Assembly (NCBI GenBank): GCA_903924715.1
Contig: CAIYCP010000193.1
Span: 1 to 8,510 of the forward strand
Direction of reading: 5' to 3'
DNA length: 8,510 bases
Source of the DNA: an uncultured beta proteobacterium
Lineage (GTDB): Bacteria > Pseudomonadota > Gammaproteobacteria > Burkholderiales > Burkholderiaceae_B
Under the pieces are notes generated by a model that had not been told where the DNA came from, did no database searches, and worked only from the letters and a program-made list of their open reading frames with translations. Of the stretch, positions 1 through 6,918 are shown piece after piece. The position numbers were made by a program, and so were the translations under genes. Each line of letters opens with the position of its first letter. The stretch's first letter is position 1.

Positions 1-828
1 CAAGTCTTGAGTTTCATGCCAGTGACGCATAATCAAACCGTGCCACGCTCATTCAAAGAGGGCGTGGCCAACGGAAAAATCGTGACCGTACCCTTGATGA
101 TGGGCGGCGCGCAAAATGAGTTGCGCCTGTACGTTGCCTACGACTCTTTGGGCGACAACGGCACGCACACCCAATTTCCAGTAAACCTTGAGAGCTTGGC
201 GAACTACTATCTACCCGCCTTTTATGGCAAAAATGAGCGTGATAACTATAAAAAAATGATTGAGCGCTATTTTGAAAGTGCCCAGAAACCTAAAGACCTT
301 AATGGCGCGACCCTCGGTTCGATGCTGTCTGACTTTAATCCCCACATTGGAATTAATAACTGCTTCTATTTACGCACGACCAATCGCTTAAACGGGGTTG
401 CGAAAATGCCGCCCATCTATCAATTTGAATTCGCTGATCCCAATGCACTGGTGTTAGGCGTTGGCATTGCCAAGGGAAAGTCTCCTGGCTTTGCGCTTGG
501 CGCGGTTCACTCTTCAATTCTCAACTACTTATTTCCGCATTTGTCGAACACCGCTGCGACAGACGCGCCCGATTTGCCCAAGGCTTCAGAGCAGCTTGGC
601 GATCAAATCATTGCTTATCTGGCATCTTTTATGCGGGGCAACCCACCTCAAGCCACGGGGCAACCCGACTGGCCAAGATATGACGGAACGCAGAGCAACC
701 CAGCTTCAGCAAAAGTGATGATCTTTACGCCCAACAACATTCATACGTACCAGGCGTATGGCGCGAACGAGGTCGCTTCTAAAACGGGACATCAATGTGC
801 CTTCTGGAATGAACTTTACCCAGACTGA
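1..828 (+). CDS. Type-B carboxylesterase, C-terminal part (5' truncated by window edge)
   Basis: Alpha/beta-hydrolase of the carboxylesterase type-B (COesterase) family, which hydrolyses carboxylic esters through a Ser-Glu-His triad. The frame is open to the left edge, so the TTG at 7 and the ATG at 16 are probably internal codons. The family is usually about 500-550 residues and roughly the last 275 are present. Counting from the TTG, the segment VPLMMGGAQNE (28-38) matches the family's 'VPvllG...nE' stretch, making Glu38 the probable catalytic acid. GAVHSSILNYLF (165-176) matches the family's 'GA.H..E..YvF' block, making His168 the probable catalytic His. ASFMRGNPP and W222-P-R-Y-D are the typical C-terminal helix and tail. 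The nucleophile Ser (GESAG) would lie outside the window. Many relatives are exported, but the N-terminus cannot be seen. A lipoprotein gene follows 33 bases downstream, possibly in the same transcript. The substrate is unknown. Confidence 0.85.
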   Translation, partial: QVLSFMPVTHNQTVPRSFKEGVANGKIVTVPLMMGGAQNELRLYVAYDSLGDNGTHTQFPVNLESLANYYLPAFYGKNERDNYKKMIERYFESAQKPKDLNGATLGSMLSDFNPHIGINNCFYLRTTNRLNGVAKMPPIYQFEFADPNALVLGVGIAKGKSPGFALGAVHSSILNYLFPHLSNTAATDAPDLPKASEQLGDQIIAYLASFMRGNPPQATGQPDWPRYDGTQSNPASAKVMIFTPNNIHTYQAYGANEVASKTGHQCAFWNELYPD

Positions 829-861
829 TGCTCAATCTTTTATTGAAGCAAGGTAACTAAA

Positions 862-2127
862 ATGATGGCATTGCATCGGATCATTCTGATCGGAATGTTA
901 GGCTTAATGGCCGGCTGCACCACCATTAATTCTACAAGTTTTAATAATATGTCTTCGGCGTATCGGGATGCCGTTGAGGGATACAGTAATGACAATATTC
1001 TTTTGAATGTTGTGCGTGCATCAAAAAATATGCCAATGAGTTTTCTTGATATACCGTCTGTCATTGGCACAGGAAATGTTACGACAGACGCTGGCTTAAC
1101 CACCGCTCAAACGTCTGTGGGTGCAGCAGCGGTAAGCTCTACGACCGGTGGATCACTCGGTGTATCGGTTAATAATGGATTTACGTTTACCCAAGCCTCC
1201 TTGGATAACGCTCAGTTTTTGCAGTCTTTTCTGAAAGAGATCCCGCTAGGCGTGCTGGGGCTAAAAGGAACAGAGAGGCTTTTACCAAGGGCGGTCACCT
1301 ACACGCTCTTACTTGAAGGGATTGAGTTGCGCAGCAACAACGTACTGGTCCAACGATTTAACAACGATCCTATCGACCCGAATTATGAACAGTTTCAACA
1401 GCTTCTGTATTTATTGATCGAGGCAGGCTTAACCGTTGAAAATGCACCGATTAAAACTCCGATCGGCCCACCTCTTGAAAAAGCCGTACTGACGAAATCG
1501 CTAGAAGGATTGGGGCCTACAACTCTGGATCATATTGCCAAAGGCTTACTCTCTTTAGACAAGACGCTTGTTAACGGTAATGAGGCTTATCAGCTCATGC
1601 GCATTGAACTGAAGCCTCGTGTTTGCGTCAATAAATTCAGAGCGGAAGAGTTAATGGGGAATTTGCTGAGCAAATCCTCTTACTGTTTAGATTCGCCTCG
1701 ACACAGAAAGTCTGATCAAAATTACACGCAAATTATTAAAGCGTTTGCTGCCTCATACGAAGGCGAAAAAAATATGGAGCTCGTGATCGGCATACGTTCA
1801 CCAGGTAACGTATTTGATTTTTTGGGCTCAGTTCTTAACACTCAGTTTGAGGGCGATGGTTCGAAGATGGTGTTGATCCATCCAACCAAGTCCGTGCTAG
1901 ATGGTTACAACGAGCGTTATAAAAAATCCCATGCGCTTTTTAAAGTGTATAGGGATACAAACTTGCCGAGGCCTGTTGCCACAGTGACCTACCGAGGTGT
2001 TAGCTACTCTATCGCGGATGATGACGATTCGTATACGAAACAAGTGATCGAATTCATGTCAACACTCGTCACAATCGCGAAAATACCAGGTGCAATTCCG
2101 GCGACACCCGCAGTCGTCGTCAGGTAG
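862..2127 (+). CDS. Uncharacterised lipoprotein (421 aa)
   Basis: No function is recognised. The N-terminus is a lipoprotein signal: short basic n-region, hydrophobic residues 7-16, and lipobox MAGC with Cys19 as the lipidation site. Residue +2 is Thr, so outer-membrane sorting is expected. The segment NDNILLNVVRASKNMPMSFL (43-62) resembles the 'LLNlvR.r...P.fl' opening of a proteobacterial lipoprotein family that I remember only as hypothetical. The family-like pattern continues with IRSPGNVFDFLGSVL (311-325), VTYRGVSYSI (375-384) and a proline-rich end, ATPAVVVR. Residues 66-115 are rich in Gly, Ser, Thr and Val and look like low-complexity beta structure. Two cysteines (255 and 275) could form a disulfide. 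The ATG at 862 is preceded by AAGG eight bases upstream; an adjacent ATG at 865 is the alternative start. The gene lies 33 bases after the esterase, which suggests co-transcription. Confidence 0.75.
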   Translation: MMALHRIILIGMLGLMAGCTTINSTSFNNMSSAYRDAVEGYSNDNILLNVVRASKNMPMSFLDIPSVIGTGNVTTDAGLTTAQTSVGAAAVSSTTGGSLGVSVNNGFTFTQASLDNAQFLQSFLKEIPLGVLGLKGTERLLPRAVTYTLLLEGIELRSNNVLVQRFNNDPIDPNYEQFQQLLYLLIEAGLTVENAPIKTPIGPPLEKAVLTKSLEGLGPTTLDHIAKGLLSLDKTLVNGNEAYQLMRIELKPRVCVNKFRAEELMGNLLSKSSYCLDSPRHRKSDQNYTQIIKAFAASYEGEKNMELVIGIRSPGNVFDFLGSVLNTQFEGDGSKMVLIHPTKSVLDGYNERYKKSHALFKVYRDTNLPRPVATVTYRGVSYSIADDDDSYTKQVIEFMSTLVTIAKIPGAIPATPAVVVR

Positions 2128-2161
2128 TTCATCCGTTATTTTTGTCAAGTACTATCAGCGG

Positions 2162-2521
2162 ATGACACATTTATCGAACCTTCTGGGGCCCTTTTCATTT
2201 GTGGGGCTTTTAGCCCTTGCGAATGTCTTTATGACGTTTGCGTGGTATGCCCATCTCAAGAACTTGTCATCCAAACCCTTGTGGATCGCGGTTTTGGTCA
2301 GTTGGTCGATTGCTTTGCTTGAATACGCGCTTCAAGTACCCGCCAATCGGATTGGCTATCAACACTTTTCGCTCGGTCAGCTCAAGATTGCTCAAGAAGT
2401 CATTTCGCTTGGGGTCTTTGTGCCCTTTGCTGTTTTCTATATGGGCGAACCGTTCAAAACCGACTACATTTGGGCGGGCTTGTGTTTATTGGGTGCCGTG
2501 TACTTTATGTTTAGATCTTGA
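2162..2521 (+). CDS. DUF486 / DMT-like small inner-membrane protein (119 aa)
   Basis: Integral membrane protein of the DUF486 (COG3169) family, distantly related to drug/metabolite transporters; its substrate is unknown. Four hydrophobic helices are visible at about residues 13-32, 39-59, 76-95 and 101-117. Strong family landmarks are FMTFAWYAHLK (23-33), LEYALQVPANRIGY (53-66), QLKIAQEVISL (73-83) and FVPFAVFYMGEP (86-97). Length is normal for the family (about 110-120). The frame is open back to an ATG at 2090, which would overlap the preceding lipoprotein gene by 38 bases and add 24 polar residues absent from relatives. The ATG at 2162 is therefore chosen, although no clear Shine-Dalgarno sequence precedes it. 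It begins 34 bases after the lipoprotein stop and may be read from the same transcript. No functional link with its neighbours is evident. Confidence 0.88.
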   Translation: MTHLSNLLGPFSFVGLLALANVFMTFAWYAHLKNLSSKPLWIAVLVSWSIALLEYALQVPANRIGYQHFSLGQLKIAQEVISLGVFVPFAVFYMGEPFKTDYIWAGLCLLGAVYFMFRS

Positions 2522-2569
2522 AACGACCGTTGGCCGCAACGAACAACAACTCTGTTACACCGCCAAGGA

Positions 2570-2598
2570 TTGACCCAGAAATTATTTTTTGCTACCGT
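2570..2598 (+). promoter_or_regulatory. Possible sigma-70 promoter for the ClpP-fold protein gene
   Basis: TTGACC at 2570-2575 is a good -35 match. Seventeen bases later TACCGT (2593-2598) keeps the T-A....T bases of a -10 box and is preceded by TGC, an extended -10 TGn. This would place the start of transcription about 55 bases before the gene at 2662. It lies in the 140-base gap between 2521 and 2662, which otherwise holds only a short GTTG/CAAC hairpin near 2530. This is by eye only. Confidence 0.35.
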
Positions 2599-2661
2599 GG
2601 CCGTGATTGATTCAAGCGGTTAACGCCTTTCAAAAAATATAGTTCTGCTGACAGAGGTCAT

Positions 2662-3273
2662 ATGAGGTCATTTTTTATCTTTTTGCTATTGTTGCTTGGC
2701 TGCCAAACAGCTCACGCCAACCCTTGCGATCAGCCGATTCAACTTTCAAAAGTAGACAACTACATCTATCTTCAAGGTCATCTCTGCCCTGGCGACGGTA
2801 AAAAATTTATTCAATACATGTCTGGGCCAGGAAAAGGCGTGTCGCTGATCCGATTAAGTTCTGGCGGCGGAAACGGTGCTGACGCGGTTGAAATCGGACG
2901 CTATCTTCGAGCCAACAAGATGACAACCTGGACCGACGGACGGCAAGACAAGTGTGCCAGCGCCTGTAATCGGGTCTTTGCTGGCGGCGTGCAGCGCATC
3001 TACTCGCATGCCAACTATATTGAAACCGGAAAAAATCCAAAACAGCAGTTTGGCTTGGGATACCACCACCCTAATGTGAACGGAGACTTTCGTGCCGCAG
3101 AGGATTGGTATCAAAAAGGTATTGTTCCGTACTTAAAAGACATGCTGCCGCCCAAAGCATTTGCTTGGGTATATAAAACAGACCAAGACAACATGACGCC
3201 GAGCCTGGTTTGGCTAAATGGCGCTCAGGCGCTTGAACTTGGGATTGCAACTAGCAGTGAGGCCCCACGTTAG
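2662..3273 (+). CDS. Exported ClpP-fold protein, COG3904-like (203 aa)
   Basis: Periplasmic (or lipid-anchored) protein resembling the ClpP/crotonase-fold 'predicted periplasmic protein' group COG3904. The signal sequence is residues 1-19, with a likely signal peptidase I cut after AHA19. An LLGC at 11-14 is a weak lipobox, so lipidation at Cys14 is the alternative. The core follows a ClpP-like order: strand SLIRLSSGGGNGADAVEIG (61-79, the 'GG' oxyanion region), then CASACNRVFAGG (98-109) with Ser100 at the place of the ClpP nucleophile, then GYHHP (133-137), comparable to the 'HQP' carrying the catalytic His. A Ser-His protease-type active site is therefore plausible but inferred. Cys22/Cys42 and Cys98/Cys102 could be disulfides. 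AGAGG lies just upstream of the ATG with a short spacer. The gene seems to be a separate transcription unit with its own promoter. Confidence 0.75.
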   Translation: MRSFFIFLLLLLGCQTAHANPCDQPIQLSKVDNYIYLQGHLCPGDGKKFIQYMSGPGKGVSLIRLSSGGGNGADAVEIGRYLRANKMTTWTDGRQDKCASACNRVFAGGVQRIYSHANYIETGKNPKQQFGLGYHHPNVNGDFRAAEDWYQKGIVPYLKDMLPPKAFAWVYKTDQDNMTPSLVWLNGAQALELGIATSSEAPR

Positions 3274-3297
3274 CTGTGCCCCTTAATCCTCAATGTT

Positions 3298-3306
3298 TGT
3301 TATAAC
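3298..3306 (+). promoter_or_regulatory. Possible extended -10 promoter for the binding protein-kinase-deaminase operon
   Basis: TGTTATAAC (3298-3306) is an extended -10 element (TGn + TATAAC), about 100 bases before the first gene of the operon. No good -35 is visible 17 bases upstream, which extended -10 promoters tolerate. The 132-base gap 3274-3405 also contains a short inverted repeat and a 15-codon frame, listed separately. This is by eye only. Confidence 0.35.
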
Positions 3307-3325
3307 TATCGCAAATACGCAAGAA

Positions 3326-3342
3326 GCGAGGATATGACTCGC
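3326..3342. repeat. Small inverted repeat (GCGAG-7-CTCGC) in the operon leader
   Basis: GCGAG (3326-3330) and CTCGC (3338-3342) are perfect complements around a 7-base loop. They lie about 20 bases downstream of the possible -10 box and 64 bases before the binding-protein start. The element could be an operator half-site pair or a weak RNA hairpin. The loop contains the ATG (3334) of a 15-codon frame ending at 3381. Five base pairs can easily arise by chance. Confidence 0.25.
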
Positions 3343-3405
3343 ATTAACCACGTCGCAATTAAACGCGCTGCACGTAGCTAACCGCGAGACGGCAACAAGA
3401 TAAAA

Positions 3406-4251
3406 ATGATCATTCGAACACTACTCTTATGGGGCTTACTGGTCAGCACCTTCGTCGGCAACGCCTCTTGGGGTTCGACCTGTATCGGAGACACCTCAGC
3501 GCAACACCGCCTGACTTTCGAAGTTGTCCCACAGTATCCACAAATGAAAATCCTTTCCTCGTGGGGGCCGATACTCGAACGTATCGGTAAGGCCAGTGGC
3601 TTGTGTTTTGAATTGTTTGTTCCAAAAGATATCCCAGAATTTGAAACTAGATTCAACCAAGGCCGGGCAGATTTTGTTTACTTGAATCCCTACCACTATG
3701 TGGTTGCTGCAAAATCCCAGAAATACAGTGCCCTATTAGCAGAAGGCACCCATAAACTATCTGGCTTAGTTGTCGTAAAAAAATCTGATTCCGCCGCATC
3801 ACTTAAAAATCTTGGTGGCAAGATGGTTGCTTTTCCGGCGCCCAACGCCTTTGGCGCGTCGCTGTTGGTTAGAGCGATGTTTGCCGACCAAGGTATCAAA
3901 ATCGATCCGCTTTATGTCAGAACCCATAGCAACGTATATCGGGCCGTCATTGCGGGCGATGTGGCTGCTGGAGGCGGTATCAAAGCAACACTCTCCGTCG
4001 AGCCGCCCGAAGTACAGGCACTATTGAAGGTAATTTATGAATCGGATGAATTTTCACCTCATCCGATTGCCACAAAACCGACTGTATCTGACGGCATCCG
4101 CAAAGCCTTCTTTGACGCGTTTGTCAGCTGTGCTCAAGATATGACCTGCAAAAAACTATTGGGTCAAATCGATTTCGTCAATCCGGTCAAAGTGTCTGAC
4201 GCTGATTATGCCAACGTCGAAGCGCTTCACATAGAACGCTTGCAACAATGA
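3406..4251 (+). CDS. PhnD-like periplasmic substrate-binding protein (281 aa)
   Basis: Periplasmic binding protein of the phosphate/phosphite/phosphonate (PhnD, PF12974-type) family. A signal peptide covers about residues 1-23 (hydrophobic 5-17, cleavage near GNA20 or SWG23). Family landmarks in order are LTFEVVPQYP (36-45), RFNQGRADFVYLNPYHYV (82-99), SGLVVVKKSDSAASLKNLGG (119-138), VAFPAPNAFGASLLVRAMFA (141-160), RAVIAGDVAAGG (179-190) and DADYANVEAL near the C-terminus. The serine/threonine loop that typically contacts the phosphonate (STSG-like) reads NAFG here, and the Asp usual after 'G.v' is Ala. A phosphonate ligand is therefore doubtful. Four cysteines (26, 67, 242, 248) may form two disulfides. 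No ABC permease or ATPase lies nearby. Instead a membrane histidine kinase follows 17 bases downstream, so the protein more likely presents a ligand to the sensor. The SD before ATG 3406 is weak. Confidence 0.85.
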   Translation: MIIRTLLLWGLLVSTFVGNASWGSTCIGDTSAQHRLTFEVVPQYPQMKILSSWGPILERIGKASGLCFELFVPKDIPEFETRFNQGRADFVYLNPYHYVVAAKSQKYSALLAEGTHKLSGLVVVKKSDSAASLKNLGGKMVAFPAPNAFGASLLVRAMFADQGIKIDPLYVRTHSNVYRAVIAGDVAAGGGIKATLSVEPPEVQALLKVIYESDEFSPHPIATKPTVSDGIRKAFFDAFVSCAQDMTCKKLLGQIDFVNPVKVSDADYANVEALHIERLQQ

Positions 4252-4268
4252 GCCTGGGCGAATAGATT

Positions 4269-5627
4269 TTGAAGTTAACGCCTCGCCAATTAAAAACCCT
4301 TTGGCCGGTGCTCGGGCTTTTAGCATTGCTGCTGATACTCATCCTGGCCGGTGGTTTTTTTACGCACTCACAGCTTAATCAGTCTTTACGGCAGCGAAGT
4401 CTGCAGGCCGCTGAAAACTATGCGCTGGGCCTATCCGTTGCGCTTGTCGACTCTCTGATTCAAAAAGACTATGGAGAAATTGAATCTCGCATCCGGCAAG
4501 CGTTCACACATTCAGACATTTCTTCGATTGAAATATTCGATCTATCGGGCAAGTTGGTGTCGGGCATCGTTCGGCAGAACAATGATGCGCTTAAGCTTCT
4601 GTTTACCGACCAAAGGTGGGTAGCCCCCGATATGCAGGGTCAACGCATGCTTCAAACGAGCCAAGGAGACGGAACGATCACGATCTTCAAACTCAACGCT
4701 GGCGTTGATCTTGGGCTGATCAGAATTGAATCAACTCCAGAAGAATCTCATACAATTTTTATTGGGTATCAGATAAAACTTTATACTTTTTTTATTATTA
4801 CAATTATCATCGTTTTACTTGTACTCGGATTTTTTTTATGGCGAGCTTACTTTTCACTCGCGCAATATGAGCAAGTCTTATCCGATAAAAATGCCGAGCT
4901 TATTCAAACCAATACAGAATTAGTTCAGGCGAACCAGCACAAGACAGATTTCTTAGCCAACATGTCTCACGAGCTTAGGACACCCCTGTCTGCCATCATT
5001 GGGTTTTCTGAAGCCCTTGAGAACAAAGTTTTTGGTGAACTCAACTCGAAACAATCGGGTTTTGTTCAAGACATCCAGCAATCTGGAAAAAGCCTGCTCG
5101 GGCTCATCAACGATATTTTGTATGTTGCGAGAATCGAATCCGGAAAATTAGAGGTCGCACAAACCGAGTTTTCATTGCCAGAATTAGTTGCCTCTGCCGT
5201 TCAATCCGTACACGGCATGGCCGAACAAAAAAAGATCGCCATTGCACAATCGCTGTCTGATTCAACCCGCACCGTGACCGCGGATCAAAGACAAATCAAA
5301 CAGATTCTCCAAAATCTTCTTAATAACGCGATCAAATTCAACCGCGACGGCGGCTCTGTATTGATCTCTACAATTGATACCGCTCAAGGTGTTGAGGTGT
5401 CCGTCAAGGATACTGGCATCGGGATCGATGAAGCACATCAACAGTTATTATTTAAGCAGTTTCGGCAGTTGGGTGATGATTACACAATAAAAGGTGAAGG
5501 CGCAGGCCTTGGCTTATTTATTGCGAAACGTCTGATTGAGCTGCATGGTGGCTGGATCAAACTCGATTCAACAGTCGGTGAAGGGTCAATATTCTCTTTT
5601 TTAATTCCTACTCACGGGCGACCATAA
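4269..5627 (+). CDS. Membrane sensor histidine kinase (452 aa, TTG start)
   Basis: Inner-membrane histidine kinase of a two-component system. TM1 is at about residues 13-32, a periplasmic domain of about 137 residues at 33-169 (SIEIFDLSGKLVSG suggests a PAS/PDC-like fold), and TM2 at about 170-192. A short coiled-coil-like stretch (195-225) leads straight into HisKA with no HAMP. The H-box is NMSHELRTPL with His234 as phospho-acceptor, followed by HATPase_c with N-box QILQNLLNNAIKF (Asn353), G1 DTGIGI (Asp381) and G2 GEGAGLGL (409-416). There is no receiver domain. The start is TTG at 4269, because an in-frame TAG sits at 4263-4265 and no ATG occurs until residue 122. The SD is poor. It follows the PhnD-like protein by 17 bases and ends 3 bases before the deaminase, so the three genes are surely co-transcribed. 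The cognate response regulator is not in the window. Confidence 0.93.
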   Translation: MKLTPRQLKTLWPVLGLLALLLILILAGGFFTHSQLNQSLRQRSLQAAENYALGLSVALVDSLIQKDYGEIESRIRQAFTHSDISSIEIFDLSGKLVSGIVRQNNDALKLLFTDQRWVAPDMQGQRMLQTSQGDGTITIFKLNAGVDLGLIRIESTPEESHTIFIGYQIKLYTFFIITIIIVLLVLGFFLWRAYFSLAQYEQVLSDKNAELIQTNTELVQANQHKTDFLANMSHELRTPLSAIIGFSEALENKVFGELNSKQSGFVQDIQQSGKSLLGLINDILYVARIESGKLEVAQTEFSLPELVASAVQSVHGMAEQKKIAIAQSLSDSTRTVTADQRQIKQILQNLLNNAIKFNRDGGSVLISTIDTAQGVEVSVKDTGIGIDEAHQQLLFKQFRQLGDDYTIKGEGAGLGLFIAKRLIELHGGWIKLDSTVGEGSIFSFLIPTHGRP

Positions 5628-5630
5628 GCC

Positions 5631-6911
5631 ATGCATAGCAATCATGTTAAAAAATCAAAGCTCGACACGCTAGGCAAAGGCTTGGGTGATCTGGCCGCAG
5701 GCTGCACATTTGCTGAGTGCGGCAATCTTGCCTGGAATATTTTGAATGAGGATGTGAGCCTGCCTGTTGCGATCCTGCGCCAGAGTCGCATCCAACATAA
5801 TCTAGACTGGATGGCACAGTTTATTAAACGTTACGGTGTAGAACTTGCGCCCCATGGCAAAACCACTATGAGCCCAGAACTATTTCAGATGCAACTTTCG
5901 CACGGTGCTTGGGGCATCACACTGGCGACCGCTTCACAAACTCAAGCTGCAGCAGTTCATGGTGTGCGCCGCATCATCATGGCGAACCAATTGATTGGCA
6001 AAGGCAACATGGCCATCATTGCTCGCTTGCAAAAATCGGATCCTGACTTCTACTTTTGTTGCATTGTCGACTCGGCGGCAAATGCTGAAGCCTTAGGCCA
6101 ATATTTTTCAAGCTGCGGACAAAAATTAAACATTCTGCTCGAGTATGGTGCCGAGGGTGGTCGAACTGGCATTCGCAATTTAATGCAAGAGCAAGCGGTA
6201 CTTGCAGCGGTCACCCGCTGGCCGCAATCGTTAAGCTTGGTCGGTGTTGAACTTTACGAGGGTGTCTTACAAAAAGAAGACGAGATCCGAACACTGTTGC
6301 GGCATGTGCTCGCGCGCACACAGGCACTTGCGCTAGAAAATAAATTCACTGCGCCCAATGTGATTTTGAGTGGCGCGGGTTCGACCTGGTTTGATGTCGT
6401 TGCTGAAGAATTTAGTGGTCAACCGTTATCAGGCGCGCACACGCTACAGGTTATTCTGCGACCTGGATGCTATTTAACGCATGATGTCGGCGTCTATCAG
6501 AACGCCGAAAAGCGTATACAAGCCAGCAATCCTGTTGCACGTGAAATGGGTCGAAGTCTGCTTCCCGCATTGCAATTATGGGCGTACGTTCAATCGGTAC
6601 CCGAACCCGGCCGGGCGATTATTGCCTTGGGCAAGCGTGATGCTGCGTTTGATGCAGGCTTACCTATTACCGCGCTGCATTACCGTCCCGGTTCAGGACA
6701 AACACCGCAACCCGCAGCGAGCGACTGGAAAATTACAGCCATGATGGACCAGCACGCCTTCATGAGCATCCCCAACCAGGCAGATATACAAGTGGGCGAT
6801 ATGCTTGCTTTTGACATCTCGCACCCCTGCCTGACTTTTGATAAGTGGCGTCAACTATTATTAGTCGATGACCACTATCAAGTTACGGGCGCGGTACAAA
6901 CCCTGTTCTAG
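5631..6911 (+). CDS. D-serine dehydratase-like PLP/zinc amino acid deaminase (426 aa)
   Basis: Fold-type III PLP enzyme of the D-serine dehydratase/D-threonine aldolase family (COG3616; alanine-racemase-like N-terminal barrel plus a metal-binding C-terminal domain). Such enzymes convert D-serine or related 3-hydroxy amino acids to the keto acid plus ammonia, or cleave them as aldolases, in the cytoplasm. PHGKTTMSPEL (74-84) carries Lys77, the PLP Schiff-base lysine. Other landmarks are ATASQTQAA (99-107), VELYEG (206-211), ILSGAGSTW (245-253) and LRPGCYLTHD (276-285). MDQHAFMSI (372-380) and SHPCLTFDKW (397-406) contain the His-x-Cys pair (His398, Cys400) that binds zinc in eukaryotic D-serine dehydratases. 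Length is normal and no key residue is missing. The ATG lies 3 bases after the kinase stop, suggesting translational coupling. The exact substrate (D-serine, D-threonine or another) cannot be told from sequence. Confidence 0.88.
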   Translation: MHSNHVKKSKLDTLGKGLGDLAAGCTFAECGNLAWNILNEDVSLPVAILRQSRIQHNLDWMAQFIKRYGVELAPHGKTTMSPELFQMQLSHGAWGITLATASQTQAAAVHGVRRIIMANQLIGKGNMAIIARLQKSDPDFYFCCIVDSAANAEALGQYFSSCGQKLNILLEYGAEGGRTGIRNLMQEQAVLAAVTRWPQSLSLVGVELYEGVLQKEDEIRTLLRHVLARTQALALENKFTAPNVILSGAGSTWFDVVAEEFSGQPLSGAHTLQVILRPGCYLTHDVGVYQNAEKRIQASNPVAREMGRSLLPALQLWAYVQSVPEPGRAIIALGKRDAAFDAGLPITALHYRPGSGQTPQPAASDWKITAMMDQHAFMSIPNQADIQVGDMLAFDISHPCLTFDKWRQLLLVDDHYQVTGAVQTLF

Positions 6912-6918
6912 ATACTTG

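Noticed and set aside
2090..2161. Longer DUF486 start at ATG 2090
   Set aside because: It would overlap the lipoprotein gene and add polar residues not found in a family of about 115 residues.
2524..2545. Terminator after the DUF486 gene
   Set aside because: GTTG-GCCG-CAAC can form only a 4-bp stem and no T-run follows.
2807..3114. Minus-strand frames opposite the ClpP-fold gene, and similar frames opposite or inside other genes (461-718, 840-1103, 3378-3899, 3812-4027, 6481-6744, 7551-8007)
   Set aside because: They lie over well-supported genes in other frames, show no recognisable motifs and are read as coding shadows.
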